This document shows, one piece after another, positions 9,802 to 17,319 of a stretch of DNA of 64,000 nt. The stretch comes from Aeromonas encheleia. GTDB lineage: Bacteria; Pseudomonadota; Gammaproteobacteria; Enterobacterales; Aeromonadaceae. A model generated the notes under the pieces. The model ran no database searches and was not told where the DNA came from. It worked only from the letters and a program-made list of their open reading frames with translations. The stretch is taken from assembly GCF_900637545.1 (NCBI RefSeq), contig NZ_LR134376.1, forward strand, positions 3,057,001-3,121,000, given 5' to 3'. Every line of letters starts with the position of its first letter. Position 1 is the first letter of the stretch. Position numbers and translations under genes: made by a program.

Positions 9802-9817
9802 TTAAACGAATGTTTAA
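9802..9817. promoter_or_regulatory. Putative PsrA operator
   Basis: The perfect-core palindrome TTAAAC-GAAT-GTTTAA lies 12 bases upstream of the psrA start. It fits the published PsrA box form AAAC(N2-4)GTTT. The position would block transcription of psrA-fadE, implying autoregulation. Confidence 0.65.
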
Positions 9818-9962
9818 AAAGTACGTTTCATGCACATCCATGTCAAGAGAATGTGAACAGGCGTTAGCGAAATGTTTTAATCAAAAAAGGGAGAACAGGG
9901 TGGGAACTTAGCTGACCAACGGGACTCTATATCTATGCCACTGCAATTAAACATTAAGTCTC

Positions 9963-9998
9963 GCCCAACCTGCGCCATGCTCGTTGGGCCTTTTTTTA
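9963..9998 (+). terminator. Orphan intrinsic terminator, possible end of a small RNA
   Basis: Stem GCCCAAC/GTTGGGC with a 13-base loop followed by seven T. No plus-strand gene ends upstream (psrA and fadE run the other way), so it may close an sRNA beginning around 9860-9930. Confidence 0.7.
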
Positions 9999-10051
9999 TA
10001 CGGCTTTTATCCGGCAAGGCACGATGGCGGCCCTTCGGTGAAAAATCGGGC

Positions 10052-10077
10052 AAAAAAAACCGTCGCAGGGGCGACGG
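10052..10077 (-). terminator. Orphan intrinsic terminator on the minus strand
   Basis: Reading minus, the stem CCGTCGC/GCGACGG with a four-base loop is followed by eight T. No minus-strand gene lies between it and ycdX, suggesting a short minus-strand transcript starting in the ycdX promoter region. Confidence 0.7.
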
Positions 10078-10277
10078 TGGGGAAAAGAGAGCCAAACCAT
10101 CCTGATCCGGCTCATCGATGGGTGTTCAGGCTTGCATCGATGGCTCCATCCTGACAGGCAAAGATGGTCAGACTTTGTCAGTCTCGCCGTAATTTGTGAC
10201 AAAGTATGGCAGGCCACCACATGGCCCGACTCCGCTAATCTTGCTATGCTGACGCCTCATGCCAGAGGGGAGATAAG

Positions 10278-11018
10278 ATGAAGTACCAGGTCGATACCCA
10301 CACGCACACCGTCGCCAGCACCCACGCCTACAGCACCATTCATGACTACCTGCCCATCGCCAAGGCGAAGGGGATCAAGCTGTTTGCCACCACGGATCAC
10401 GGCCCGGATATGGCCGACGCCCCCCACTTCTGGCACTTCGTCAACCTGCATGTGTTGCCCAGGGTGGTCGACGGGGTCGGCATCCTGCGCGGCATCGAAG
10501 CCAACATCAAGAACATCGACGGCGAGATCGACTTCCCCGAGCGCTACGAGTCGCGGCTCGACATGATCATGGCCGGTTTCCATGAGCCGGTGTTTCCCCC
10601 CTGCGATCAGGCCACCCACACCCAGGCCATGATCAACGCCATCAAGAGTGGCCGGGTCGACATGATAAGCCACCCCGGCAACCCTGCCTTCCCCATCGAC
10701 ATCCAGGCGGTGGTCAAGGCAGCGGCCGAATATCGGGTAGCGCTGGAGCTCAACAACTCCTCATTCATCCACTCCCGCCCCGGCAGCGAAGGCAACTGCC
10801 GCGCCATCGTCGAGGCGGCGCGCGATCTGGGCGCCTATCTCACCTTTGGTTCCGACTCCCACGTGGCCTTCAGCCTGGGGGATTTTGAACACTGTCAGCG
10901 ACTGGTCAACGAGGCCGGCTTCCCCGAGGAGCGGATCCTGGCGCGTTCCCCTCGCGCCCTGCTCGAGTTTCTCGAGAGCCGTGGCCGCGCCCATATCCCG
11001 GAGTTTGTGGATCTCTGA
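10278..11018 (+). CDS. ycdX: YcdX-family PHP-domain phosphatase
   Basis: A 246-aa PHP metal-dependent phosphoesterase. The four PHP motifs are visible: DTHTHTVAS near the N-terminus, TTDHGPD, the central [10 protein letters not shown], and [13 protein letters not shown] near the C-terminus. These supply His and Asp ligands for a trinuclear metal centre. E. coli YcdX has the same length and phosphatase activity and is linked to swarming; the physiological substrate here is unknown. AGGGGAG lies about 8 bases before the ATG. It is a single gene, with tRNA-Thr 86 bases downstream. Confidence 0.92.
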   Translation: MKYQVDTHTHTVASTHAYSTIHDYLPIAKAKGIKLFATTDHGPDMADAPHFWHFVNLHVLPRVVDGVGILRGIEANIKNIDGEIDFPERYESRLDMIMAGFHEPVFPPCDQATHTQAMINAIKSGRVDMISHPGNPAFPIDIQAVVKAAAEYRVALELNNSSFIHSRPGSEGNCRAIVEAARDLGAYLTFGSDSHVAFSLGDFEHCQRLVNEAGFPEERILARSPRALLEFLESRGRAHIPEFVDL

Positions 11019-11067
11019 AGAGCGCCTGTAACTCCATGAGCTGACACATGAAATTGATTCAGGCTCA

Positions 11068-11096
11068 TTGACTTGCCAGGACATTTTCGGGAATCT
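11068..11096 (+). promoter_or_regulatory. Likely promoter of tRNA-Thr
   Basis: TTGACT at 11068 and GAATCT at 11091 are separated by 17 bases; the mature tRNA begins 8 bases later. The -10 is weak, so this is a position-based call. Confidence 0.45.
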
Positions 11097-11104
11097 AACG
11101 ACAG

Positions 11105-11180
11105 GCCGGTATAGCTCAGTTGGTAGAGCAGCGCATTCGTAATGCGAAGGTCGGGGGTTCGACTCCTCTTACCGGCACCA
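11105..11180 (+). tRNA. thrT: tRNA-Thr (anticodon CGT)
   Basis: A 76-base cloverleaf with encoded CCA. The acceptor GCCGGTA pairs with TACCGGC; D-arm AGCTCAGTTGGTAGAGC; anticodon loop TTCGTAA; T-arm GGGGGTTCGACTCCTC. Anticodon CGT reads ACG. The symbol follows general tRNA-Thr naming and is tentative. It borders the rearranged zone, a typical island edge. Confidence 0.96.
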
Positions 11181-11186
11181 GATACA

Positions 11187-11214
11187 ACAAGGCCCGCAGC
11201 GATGCGGGCCTTGT
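11187..11214 (+). terminator. Terminator after tRNA-Thr
   Basis: Long stem AACAAGGCCCGC/GCGGGCCTTGTT six bases after the CCA end. The T-tract is short (TTGTTAATTT). Confidence 0.8.
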
Positions 11215-11835
11215 TAATTTCATGCCTGGGGTTACATGTCGGGTAAGGCAATAGCCCCGTTGATCCACTACAAGCCGTCGAATTGAACCAGCAGGAAACT
11301 ATCAACGCTTGGCCCGGGACTACTCGTACCGGGTGTGGGAGGTCAGTTCCAGCAGCGTTGGTTATCCGAAATTCGGGATGGGTCGAAATGGCCGTCGTTC
11401 TTAGGGCCTCAACTGACTGGATCTTTTAATTGGCATTTGCGCTCGGATGGCCTTGAACCGGTACTGACGACGGAAGGCCGCAGTCACCGGGTACATGGCC
11501 CACTACGCAAACCCCACTTCCTACTCCACACCACCGGCATCAATAAAAAACCAAAACACCGTTACAGAAGAAAAGCTGGCCACATATCGTAATGGGTTTT
11601 TATATGTGCCTTAACGAACCGACAGCCCTCCGTATACCCCTCATAGTCTCCGTATTTGCAGAAACCTCGATTGCAAGAGAGCCCATCCCAGACCCATCCA
11701 TGATGCCTTGACAGGTAAATCATGAGCCTTCATGCCTCTTCAGCGAGCTGCAGACAGTGGAGCAAGCATGCATATTTCAAACCGGGAACAGAGCGAATTG
11801 ATGTCTCATCATGGCCCATCATCGAGGGCAAGCCG
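11215..11835. other. Stretch without recognisable genes between tRNA-Thr and the ndvB fragment
   Basis: Short open frames occur (for example plus-strand 11335-11592, 85 codons) but none has a recognisable domain, and the composition is uneven (A-rich near 11545-11590). A small hairpin CCCGG-GACTACTCGTA-CCGGG sits near 11310-11331. No repeat of the tRNA 3' end, which would mark an attachment site, was seen. It is probably decayed island DNA. Confidence 0.4.
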
Positions 11836-12230
11836 ATGAGTAGCTGGCACACCAGGCTGTTTGGCCATCAAGCGCCTTGGCAAAATGACGTGCCCATCCG
11901 GGAAGAGCTGTTCGGTATCGAGCGGTTGGAACTTCATGCCATGACGTTGGCAGCGGCGCAAGCTGTCACGACCCAGCCCATTGCGGTGCAACCGCTACAT
12001 CGCCGTTTGAAAGAAAATGAGAGGGTCTTGCTCACCGCCTACCGAGCCAGCGCGGCCGAGCTGGAGCAGGGGCGCGAACTGACTCATGCGGCTGAGTGGT
12101 TCCTCGATAATTATCATCTGGTCGAAACCCAGATCCAGGAGATCCGCAGCAGTCTTCCCGCCGCTTACTACCGCCAACTGCCAAAGCTGGCGGAGGGGCC
12201 ACTGGCCGGTTACCCCAGGGTCTTCGGGAT
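11836..12230 (+). pseudogene. 5' fragment of an NdvB-like cyclic beta-glucan synthase
   Basis: From ATG 11836 (GAGGG upstream), about 130 codons read like the start of the very large cyclic beta-1,2-glucan synthase family: PIREELFGIERLELHA, then AAEWFLDNYHLVETQIQEI, then YYRQLPKLAEGPLAGYPRVFG. The family normally continues for over 2000 residues. Here the frame runs into an IS element after VFG and stops at 12279 inside it. The sequence past the far IS end does not resume the gene, so it is a remnant with loss of the rest. An earlier in-frame ATG at 11722 has no family similarity before 11836. Confidence 0.8.
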
Positions 12231-12267
12231 TGGATTTGACCCCATAGATCCAGACACTTTTTCCCGC

Positions 12268-13146
12268 TTAGGGTTGTGATACCCGACTGCGCAGAAATTC
12301 CCGGGGTGAACGGTATCCCAAGGCGCTGTGCGGGTGGTGCTCGTTATAATGCTCAAACGCGATGGCCAAATTGCCTACCGCTGTTCGGCTATCTGGTTTC
12401 GGCATCATCTCGATATAGTCTCGCTTCATCGTCTTCACGAAACTCTCCGCTATACCGTTGCTCTGTGGGCTTCTCACCGCAGTCGTTCTGGGCTCCAAGC
12501 CGATTTCTCGTGCAAACGCGCGAGTCTCATGGGCTCGATACGCCGAACCATTATCAGTCAGCCACTCCACCGGTGATGCCGGCAACACATCCCCGAAGCG
12601 ACGTTCGACAGACCTCAGCATGACATCTTGCACCGTGTCACTGTCGTAACCCCCAGTACTGGCAGCCCAGTCCAAGGTTTCCCTGTCACAGCAGTCCATG
12701 GCGAACGTGACACGTAGTTTCTCACCGTTATCGCAGCGAAACTCGAAGCCATCTGAGCACCAACGTCGATTGCTCTCTTTGACGGCAACACGCCCCTTAT
12801 GTGCCTGCTGGGTCAATGATGCTGCCGGTTTTCTTTCGAGCAGCAGGCCATGATCGCGCATGACGCGATATACCCGCTTGGCGTTTACCACAGGCTGTCG
12901 TGTTGCCTCTGACTGACGCCGTAACAGCGCCCAGACTCGGCGATAGCCATAGGAGGGAAGCTCTGCCATCGCCTCCATGATCCGGCCAAGTAAGGCAGCA
13001 TCATCACGCTGGCGATGATGACGACCATCTTGCCAACCCGGTTTTCGATGAACACGAACGGATAGCTGCGCACGCGATACATTAAGGGCCTGGCTCACAG
13101 CACTTAATCGTCGTCCCCCGGCAACAAGGGCGCATGCGCAATCCAT
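12268..13146 (-). CDS. IS3-family transposase OrfB (DDE integrase domain)
   Basis: A 292-aa OrfB with an HTH_21 region ([13 protein letters not shown]) and the rve catalytic core: first Asp in [10 protein letters not shown], second in WLTDNGSAY, and Glu in [16 protein letters not shown]. It ends in [12 protein letters not shown], typical of IS3. The ATG lies within an A7 run shared with orfA, so the usual product is probably an OrfAB fusion made by -1 frameshifting. The frame is intact and the element may still be active. Confidence 0.92.
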   Translation of the reverse strand: MDCACALVAGGRRLSAVSQALNVSRAQLSVRVHRKPGWQDGRHHRQRDDAALLGRIMEAMAELPSYGYRRVWALLRRQSEATRQPVVNAKRVYRVMRDHGLLLERKPAASLTQQAHKGRVAVKESNRRWCSDGFEFRCDNGEKLRVTFAMDCCDRETLDWAASTGGYDSDTVQDVMLRSVERRFGDVLPASPVEWLTDNGSAYRAHETRAFAREIGLEPRTTAVRSPQSNGIAESFVKTMKRDYIEMMPKPDSRTAVGNLAIAFEHYNEHHPHSALGYRSPREFLRSRVSQP

Positions 13147-13499
13147 TTTTTTGCTCGGCCATACTCCACGGCTTCTTTGAGGATCTCGTTCTCCATGGTC
13201 TTCTTCCCGAGCAGACGCTGGAGCTCTCGGATCTGCTTGATGGCAGCAGCCAACTCTGAGGCTGGAACAACATCCTCACCGGCGGTGATCGCCGTGAGAG
13301 AGCCTTCCTGGAATTGTTTGCGCCATTTGAAAAGCTGGTTGGCGTTGACGTCGTGCAAGCGAGCAACATGAGAGACGGTCATCCCGGGCTCAAAGGTCTG
13401 CTGCACAATGGTGATTTTTTCTTGCGGAGTCCGGCGTCGACGGCGCTCGGCTCCTGTTAACACTTCGACCATCTTCTCGTTGCGACTAGTACTGAACAT
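13104..13499 (-). CDS. IS3-family transposase OrfA (HTH, leucine zipper)
   Basis: A 131-aa IS2-type OrfA: an HTH_Tnp_1 domain ([22 protein letters not shown] region), then a leucine-zipper-like helix ([25 protein letters not shown] region). It overlaps orfB by 43 bases. The overlap carries the slippery heptamer A-AAA-AAA (13146-13152, minus strand), suited to -1 frameshifting into orfB. Confidence 0.9.
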   Translation of the reverse strand: MFSTSRNEKMVEVLTGAERRRRRTPQEKITIVQQTFEPGMTVSHVARLHDVNANQLFKWRKQFQEGSLTAITAGEDVVPASELAAAIKQIRELQRLLGKKTMENEILKEAVEYGRAKKWIAHAPLLPGDDD

Positions 13500-13563
13500 A
13501 GTTCCAAGACTACCTCTTAAGTTAAGAGGGGCGAAGTGTCAGGATCCTCCAGGGGCCAATCTA

Positions 13564-13719
13564 GACAACGGGTACGATCAATGTGTCGCCCTTGCGTATG
13601 AACTTGAACAGTTCGGCGAACTCTGGACGCAGTATGAATCGCCGCCACTTTCCTGCCAGGACTGTTTGACCAATCCAATTAACCGCTCGCCCTCTCGCTG
13701 GCGCGTAGGTCAATTGAAT
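13564..13719 (-). pseudogene. C-terminal-like ORF fragment abutting the IS end
   Basis: On the minus strand 52 codons are open between an in-frame TAG at 13720-13722 and the IS edge, reading VNWIGQTVLAGKWRRF, then LRPEFAELFKFIRKGDTLIV. The stop that closes it (TAG) is formed by the first three bases of the IS. The composition looks protein-like and the family was not recognised. I infer it is a gene fragment cut by the IS. Confidence 0.35.
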
Positions 13720-14142
13720 CTACAGTGGCCTCCTTTAAGATATTTCTCTCTTCGGTACCTTGACGCAGTTCGGCTTTATAGCCGACGAATTGCAGCTTGC
13801 AGCTTGCAGCTTGCAGCGCAGACTCTTCATGTCGCGGCTCTGGGGAACTCCCATATTACTTGAGCCCAGCATACCCCCTACGGCAAAAGACCCGCGGGTA
13901 CGGAAAACATCCACCACCAGCGACCACGCTCGGTGGTCTGCTTGACGGACTCGCTCTTGAATATTTCTGGATAACGCTGACGGGTCATAACCCCCCCAAT
14001 AGTCACCTCATTTTAAGGCATTGGAGTGTCTAGAGAACTGGGGGAAATTCAGGGAGCAATTCACTTTTTCATGCTTTGGTGAAGCTCAGAACAAAATGGC
14101 GTCGACGCCAAAAACGTTCGAATAACTCCGCGCATCCGCATA
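13720..14142. other. Noncoding remainder of the scar zone
   Basis: No credible gene. It contains a four-copy 7-bp tandem repeat (13790-13817) and sequence unlike the flanking genes. It separates the IS-damaged zone from the T3SS island. Confidence 0.4.
13790..13817. repeat. Tandem repeat, 4 x TTGCAGC
   Basis: Four exact head-to-tail copies of the heptamer TTGCAGC. The unit is not a multiple of three and lies outside any gene, so it is a slippage-prone spacer rather than a protein repeat. Confidence 0.9.
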
Positions 14143-14170
14143 ATAAAAGAGGGCGGTAGCCCTCTTTTAT
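14143..14170. terminator. Bidirectional terminator after the exoU-chaperone unit
   Basis: Perfect stem ATAAAAGAGGGC/GCCCTCTTTTAT with loop GGTA. It lies 4 bases after the chaperone stop (minus strand), with T-rich ends in both directions. Confidence 0.88.
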
Positions 14171-14174
14171 TTAC

Positions 14175-14579
14175 TTAGACAAACAGACTACCTCCCCGGA
14201 CAGGAATGCTTTCCTCCGGAGCCTGCAATAAAGGAAGCAGCGCGTGGTACCCGCCATGCAACAGATCGCAGGCGGACTGACACGCCGATTGCTCCGCCTG
14301 TTCATCCAAGGCATACCACAGCAGCAGCTGGCCCTGACCATCGACGGTCAGTCTGGCCGGTTGCAATGTAGAGAGTGGACTGTTGACCTGCAACAGCAGC
14401 AGCATGACACCGACGAGCATCTTGGAGGGAAGCGGTGCCAGCGGCAGTGCCAGCACATATTGCCCGCCAATCTTCTCGAGCCATAACTCTGGTGCGTCCT
14501 CAAACCGGATTAAGCGGCTCTCACCCGCCGCAGGCAAGGTCAGTCCTGACGCACTCAACCAATCGGCCAGCATGCTCAC
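14175..14579 (-). CDS. SpcU-like type III secretion chaperone for the ExoU-like effector
   Basis: A 134-aa acidic protein of the CesT/Tir class I chaperone fold. Alternating strands and helices are suggested by ESRLIRFEDAPELWLEKIGG, VLALPLAPLPSK and LLLWYALDEQAEQS. The length is close to P. aeruginosa SpcU (137 aa). The ATG overlaps the effector stop by four bases (ATGA), giving the same effector-then-chaperone order as exoU-spcU. Such chaperones hold the effector N-terminus unfolded and help membrane targeting. The partner is inferred from position. Confidence 0.82.
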   Translation of the reverse strand: MSMLADWLSASGLTLPAAGESRLIRFEDAPELWLEKIGGQYVLALPLAPLPSKMLVGVMLLLLQVNSPLSTLQPARLTVDGQGQLLLWYALDEQAEQSACQSACDLLHGGYHALLPLLQAPEESIPVRGGSLFV

Positions 14580-16585
14580 TCCTTCATCATCCAGGATCGG
14601 GCCTGGGTAACAGTGGTGGATGAGAGAGGCTTGCTCCAGGGTTTGTTGCGGGCCCCATAGTTGTCGGCCAGCTCCCCCAGGGCCGCATTGACTTCGGCCG
14701 GTGCAATGGCGTCGATGAGGGCGTGTTCGGTTTTGCGCAGCAGCGCAACATTGGCGTCTGGCTGGCCAGGACGGAACAAGGAAGGATAAATCACCTCCTG
14801 AATGATGTTGTGGGCCACCGTCGCCACCTCACGACGTTTGGCCTCTTCCTTGCCCTGATCCAGCACAGTGAAACGCCCGGTCGGACTCGGGGTATCGAGC
14901 AGCCGTGCCAGCGCAGGGTTGTCCCCTTGGTTAAACTTAGTGGCAAGCCAGTCCCGCCGGGCCGGTGAATCTACCAGCTCACCAAGCTGCCCAAGAGCCT
15001 GGGCCAGGGAGCCCGACAGCTCGAGTCGGACCGACGGGTCCTGACTCAGAACCGATGCCACGACGACGGAGAGCTGCTCCTGAGCGGCCTGACGAAAATG
15101 AGCCGTCGCCTGCACCTCGGGGGAGCTCTCCCGGGCCACCGCAGCAAAATCCCGCTCGGAGAGCGCCAACAGGGCCGATTCCAGATCCTGGAACTGGTAA
15201 GCCTTGCGGTCGCTTGCTCTGACGTCCAGATGTTGTCCCACCGCCTCGGCCAGCTTCTCCTGCAGATGCTGCTTGTCGGCATCGCTCATGGTGAAGTTGA
15301 GTGTGCCGCTCAAGGTCCCGGTGAAGTCGCCGTGCTCGCTCTTGAGAGGCACTGTCACCATCTGATCGGCAAACGCATCCAGCCCCCTGGTTTGCAGCGC
15401 AGAACGGGCGCCGACCGGCGCACCAACCACCCAGTCCGCCACCGCCCCCTTGAGAGTACCGCGATCGGCCGCTTTGCCGCTGTCACCCTCGAACTTGAGG
15501 ATCAGGTTATCGTGCTCGGAGATGGTCGCCCCCCTGGCCTCGGGATGGATGAGTTCGGGCACCGGGACATTGAGCATGACGCCGCCATCTTGCAGTGACA
15601 GCCGGTCGCCCTGCGCCAGGAAAGGCTGGTGTTGCTCCTCTGGACGACTGAAGACGATCGGGAACGAGCCGGAGATATGGGCGGCGCGAGCAATCTCCAT
15701 GTCCGGCGTCAGGCTGGCGTTGAACAGGATCATCTGGGGACGGCCATCGAACATGCCGGTACCCGTGATATTCAGCTCCTTGATGGCCGGGATGTGGCGG
15801 CTAAGCCGGGCCAGATCGCCGAAGGTCACACCGCCCCCCTGTTCGAGGCGCTGCCGAATGCTTGCAATTTCGGGTCGGCTGGCCAGCTCAGGATGCGCCT
15901 TCAATTGCGCCAGTACAGAGCGACCCGACTCCTGCTTGAGCGTCTTTTCAAGCGGGACTGCCTCCGATTTCAGGCGCGGCAAGATGTTGCTCAGCAGTTG
16001 TACGAAGCTGCCCAGCTTGCCGAGCTTGAGCTTTTCGAGCACGCCGGCGATCGTCTTGCCACTCTCCCCGCTCATGTGCTGCGCCAGATTGATACTTTTC
16101 ACCGGCGAATCGAGCAGACAGATGAAGTCCATCTTGTCGGACAGGGCCTTGAACTCGCTGGCATTCATGCCTGCAGCAAGCAGGGCTGCCGTGATGGCCC
16201 CGGCGGAGGAGCCGGAAAGAGTGCGGATCCCCTCCAGTTTGCCCTGTGCCTCCAGCGCCTGAATGGCACCAGGATAGGCCGCCCCCTTGGCGCCGCCGCC
16301 ACTGAGCACCAGGCTGGTGAGCGGCGGTCGCTGCAGGGTGACGGACGCCGAACCATCCTGCTGACGGGTGATGGTCACCTGGCGGGGACCACAACCTTCG
16401 CAGATCATGTCGTGCTTCGAAGATGCGGCCAAGGGGGCGTGGCTCACCGACTCCAGTTGTGGACCTGCTACGCCTCCCAGCGTAGCCGCAAGGCTGGGGG
16501 CGATCTCCTGCCGTTGACTCGGGGATGGTTCAACCACACCTGACTGGGTCGGGTGGGAAAGACGGGGGGCTTGCTGAATCTGCAT
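14576..16585 (-). CDS. exoU: ExoU-like patatin-fold phospholipase A2, T3SS effector
   Basis: A 669-aa homologue of Pseudomonas ExoU (687 aa), a T3SS-injected phospholipase that destroys host membranes and needs host ubiquitin as cofactor. The patatin motifs are complete: oxyanion loop SGGGAKG (residues 95-101), nucleophile elbow GSSAG with Ser127, and catalytic Asp333 in LQDGGVMLNVPV. The N-terminal 60 residues are low-complexity, as in secreted effectors. The C-terminal part corresponds to the membrane-localisation and ubiquitin-binding half. It has its own ExsA-type promoter and is followed by its chaperone. The start ATG at 16585 has AGGAGAAG just upstream. The symbol is by homology. Confidence 0.9.
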   Translation of the reverse strand: MQIQQAPRLSHPTQSGVVEPSPSQRQEIAPSLAATLGGVAGPQLESVSHAPLAASSKHDMICEGCGPRQVTITRQQDGSASVTLQRPPLTSLVLSGGGAKGAAYPGAIQALEAQGKLEGIRTLSGSSAGAITAALLAAGMNASEFKALSDKMDFICLLDSPVKSINLAQHMSGESGKTIAGVLEKLKLGKLGSFVQLLSNILPRLKSEAVPLEKTLKQESGRSVLAQLKAHPELASRPEIASIRQRLEQGGGVTFGDLARLSRHIPAIKELNITGTGMFDGRPQMILFNASLTPDMEIARAAHISGSFPIVFSRPEEQHQPFLAQGDRLSLQDGGVMLNVPVPELIHPEARGATISEHDNLILKFEGDSGKAADRGTLKGAVADWVVGAPVGARSALQTRGLDAFADQMVTVPLKSEHGDFTGTLSGTLNFTMSDADKQHLQEKLAEAVGQHLDVRASDRKAYQFQDLESALLALSERDFAAVARESSPEVQATAHFRQAAQEQLSVVVASVLSQDPSVRLELSGSLAQALGQLGELVDSPARRDWLATKFNQGDNPALARLLDTPSPTGRFTVLDQGKEEAKRREVATVAHNIIQEVIYPSLFRPGQPDANVALLRKTEHALIDAIAPAEVNAALGELADNYGARNKPWSKPLSSTTVTQARSWMMKE

Positions 16586-16617
16586 GGCGCTTCTCCTGTT
16601 ACGATGGAATTGTGTCC

Positions 16618-16669
16618 ATTTTAGGGAAGCGATCGGTGGTCGTTTGGCAACAAAAGCCGCGATTTTGTC
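16618..16669 (-). promoter_or_regulatory. ExsA-type promoter of the exoU-like gene
   Basis: Reading minus, an A-rich element GACAAAATC starts at 16669 and a -10-like TAAAAT starts at 16623, 46 bases later. This matches within one base the arrangement upstream of exsC, exsD, aopN and ascN. Confidence 0.55.
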
Positions 16670-16680
16670 GATGCTGGCGT

Positions 16681-17319
16681 TTATTTCATCCCGTGGGCTT
16701 CGGCTCGATCCAAGGTTGCCGACATCGCCCGCGACAAGGCGTCCAGTTGACCATCAAGGCTGGCATCGATGATCCCCACCTCCGTCTCCAGGATGCAGCC
16801 TCCCTGATCGAGCCGCGCATCGGCCGAGATCTCCAGATAGCCAATCTCGGGAAAATCCTTGTGCACCAGGGCAATCTGCTCACGTACGGCCTGCACTTGG
16901 TCGGGATGAATGCGCACCGTCACCTGCTTCTGGTTACTCACCAGAGAGAGCGCCTCACGTACCACCTTGAGGGTGAGTGCCACCTGATCATAATCTTGCA
17001 AGATCTTGCGCACGGCCTGCAGCACGACCTCGCTCATCTGCTGCTCGACCGTGCGGTAGTATGTCTGGCACTGCAACTGGGTCTGGTGAACGAGCACCGC
17101 CTGTTCACAGCGGGCCTCTTCAATGCCCGCCTGCCAGCCGAGCGCCTTCTGCTGCTCGTAAACCGCGTGGGCCTCCTGCACTATCTCGGCCGCCTGCGCC
17201 CGGGCCGCCTCCACCAACGCCTGGGCGCTGAGGTAGGATTGGTAATCCTGACTGCGCAAGATGCGCTGGCTCGGCGCCAGTTGCAGGTGCTCACTCTTTA
17301 TTTCAACAAATGGCAGCAT
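16681..17319 (-). CDS. ascL: AscL, T3SS stator (SctL)
   Basis: A 212-aa YscL/HrpE-family peripheral protein that links the ATPase AscN to the sorting platform AscQ-AscK. The N-terminal half is an Ala/Gln/Glu-rich helix (VEAARAQAAEIVQEAHAVYE). The C-terminal half resembles flagellar FliH and the V-ATPase E subunit (QVTVRIHPDQVQAVREQ, then DQGGCILETEVGIIDASLD). The ATG at 17319 follows the family start MLPFVEIK; the frame upstream of it lies inside ascK, which it overlaps by 22 bases. It is the last gene of the exsD-asc operon. Confidence 0.9.
   Translation of the reverse strand: MLPFVEIKSEHLQLAPSQRILRSQDYQSYLSAQALVEAARAQAAEIVQEAHAVYEQQKALGWQAGIEEARCEQAVLVHQTQLQCQTYYRTVEQQMSEVVLQAVRKILQDYDQVALTLKVVREALSLVSNQKQVTVRIHPDQVQAVREQIALVHKDFPEIGYLEISADARLDQGGCILETEVGIIDASLDGQLDALSRAMSATLDRAEAHGMK

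Larger units (their letters stand above)
9818..10277. other. Noncoding stretch between psrA and ycdX
   Basis: No credible coding sequence. It holds the outward part of the psrA promoter, two facing intrinsic terminators (9963-9998 plus; 10052-10077 minus) and the ycdX promoter region. The terminators imply two short noncoding transcripts, one on each strand, because no gene upstream of either needs ending. Confidence 0.5.
12231..13563 (-). mobile_element. IS3-family insertion sequence (IS2-like), about 1.33 kb
   Basis: Overlapping orfA and orfB on the minus strand between imperfect inverted ends. The upstream end reads TAGATTGGCCCCTGGAGG on the minus strand from 13563. The downstream end reads TGGATTTGACCCCATAG on the plus strand from 12231. 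Both carry a GATCC-t/a-GACACTT stretch further in. Ends and size resemble IS2 (1.33 kb). The flanks (TTCGGGAT left, GACAACGGG right) show no 5-bp target duplication, so the element has taken part in a deletion or recombination. Confidence 0.85.

Noticed and set aside
9996..10220. 74-codon minus-strand ORF between psrA and ycdX
   Set aside because: It runs through the minus-strand terminator at 10052-10077 and has no SD or family resemblance.
11105..11835. tRNA-Thr attachment site of an integrative element
   Set aside because: No second copy of the tRNA 3' end and no integrase gene were found in the window, so only a loose border role can be suggested.
13790..13817. CRISPR-like array
   Set aside because: Units are only 7 bp and directly adjacent, with no spacers or cas genes.
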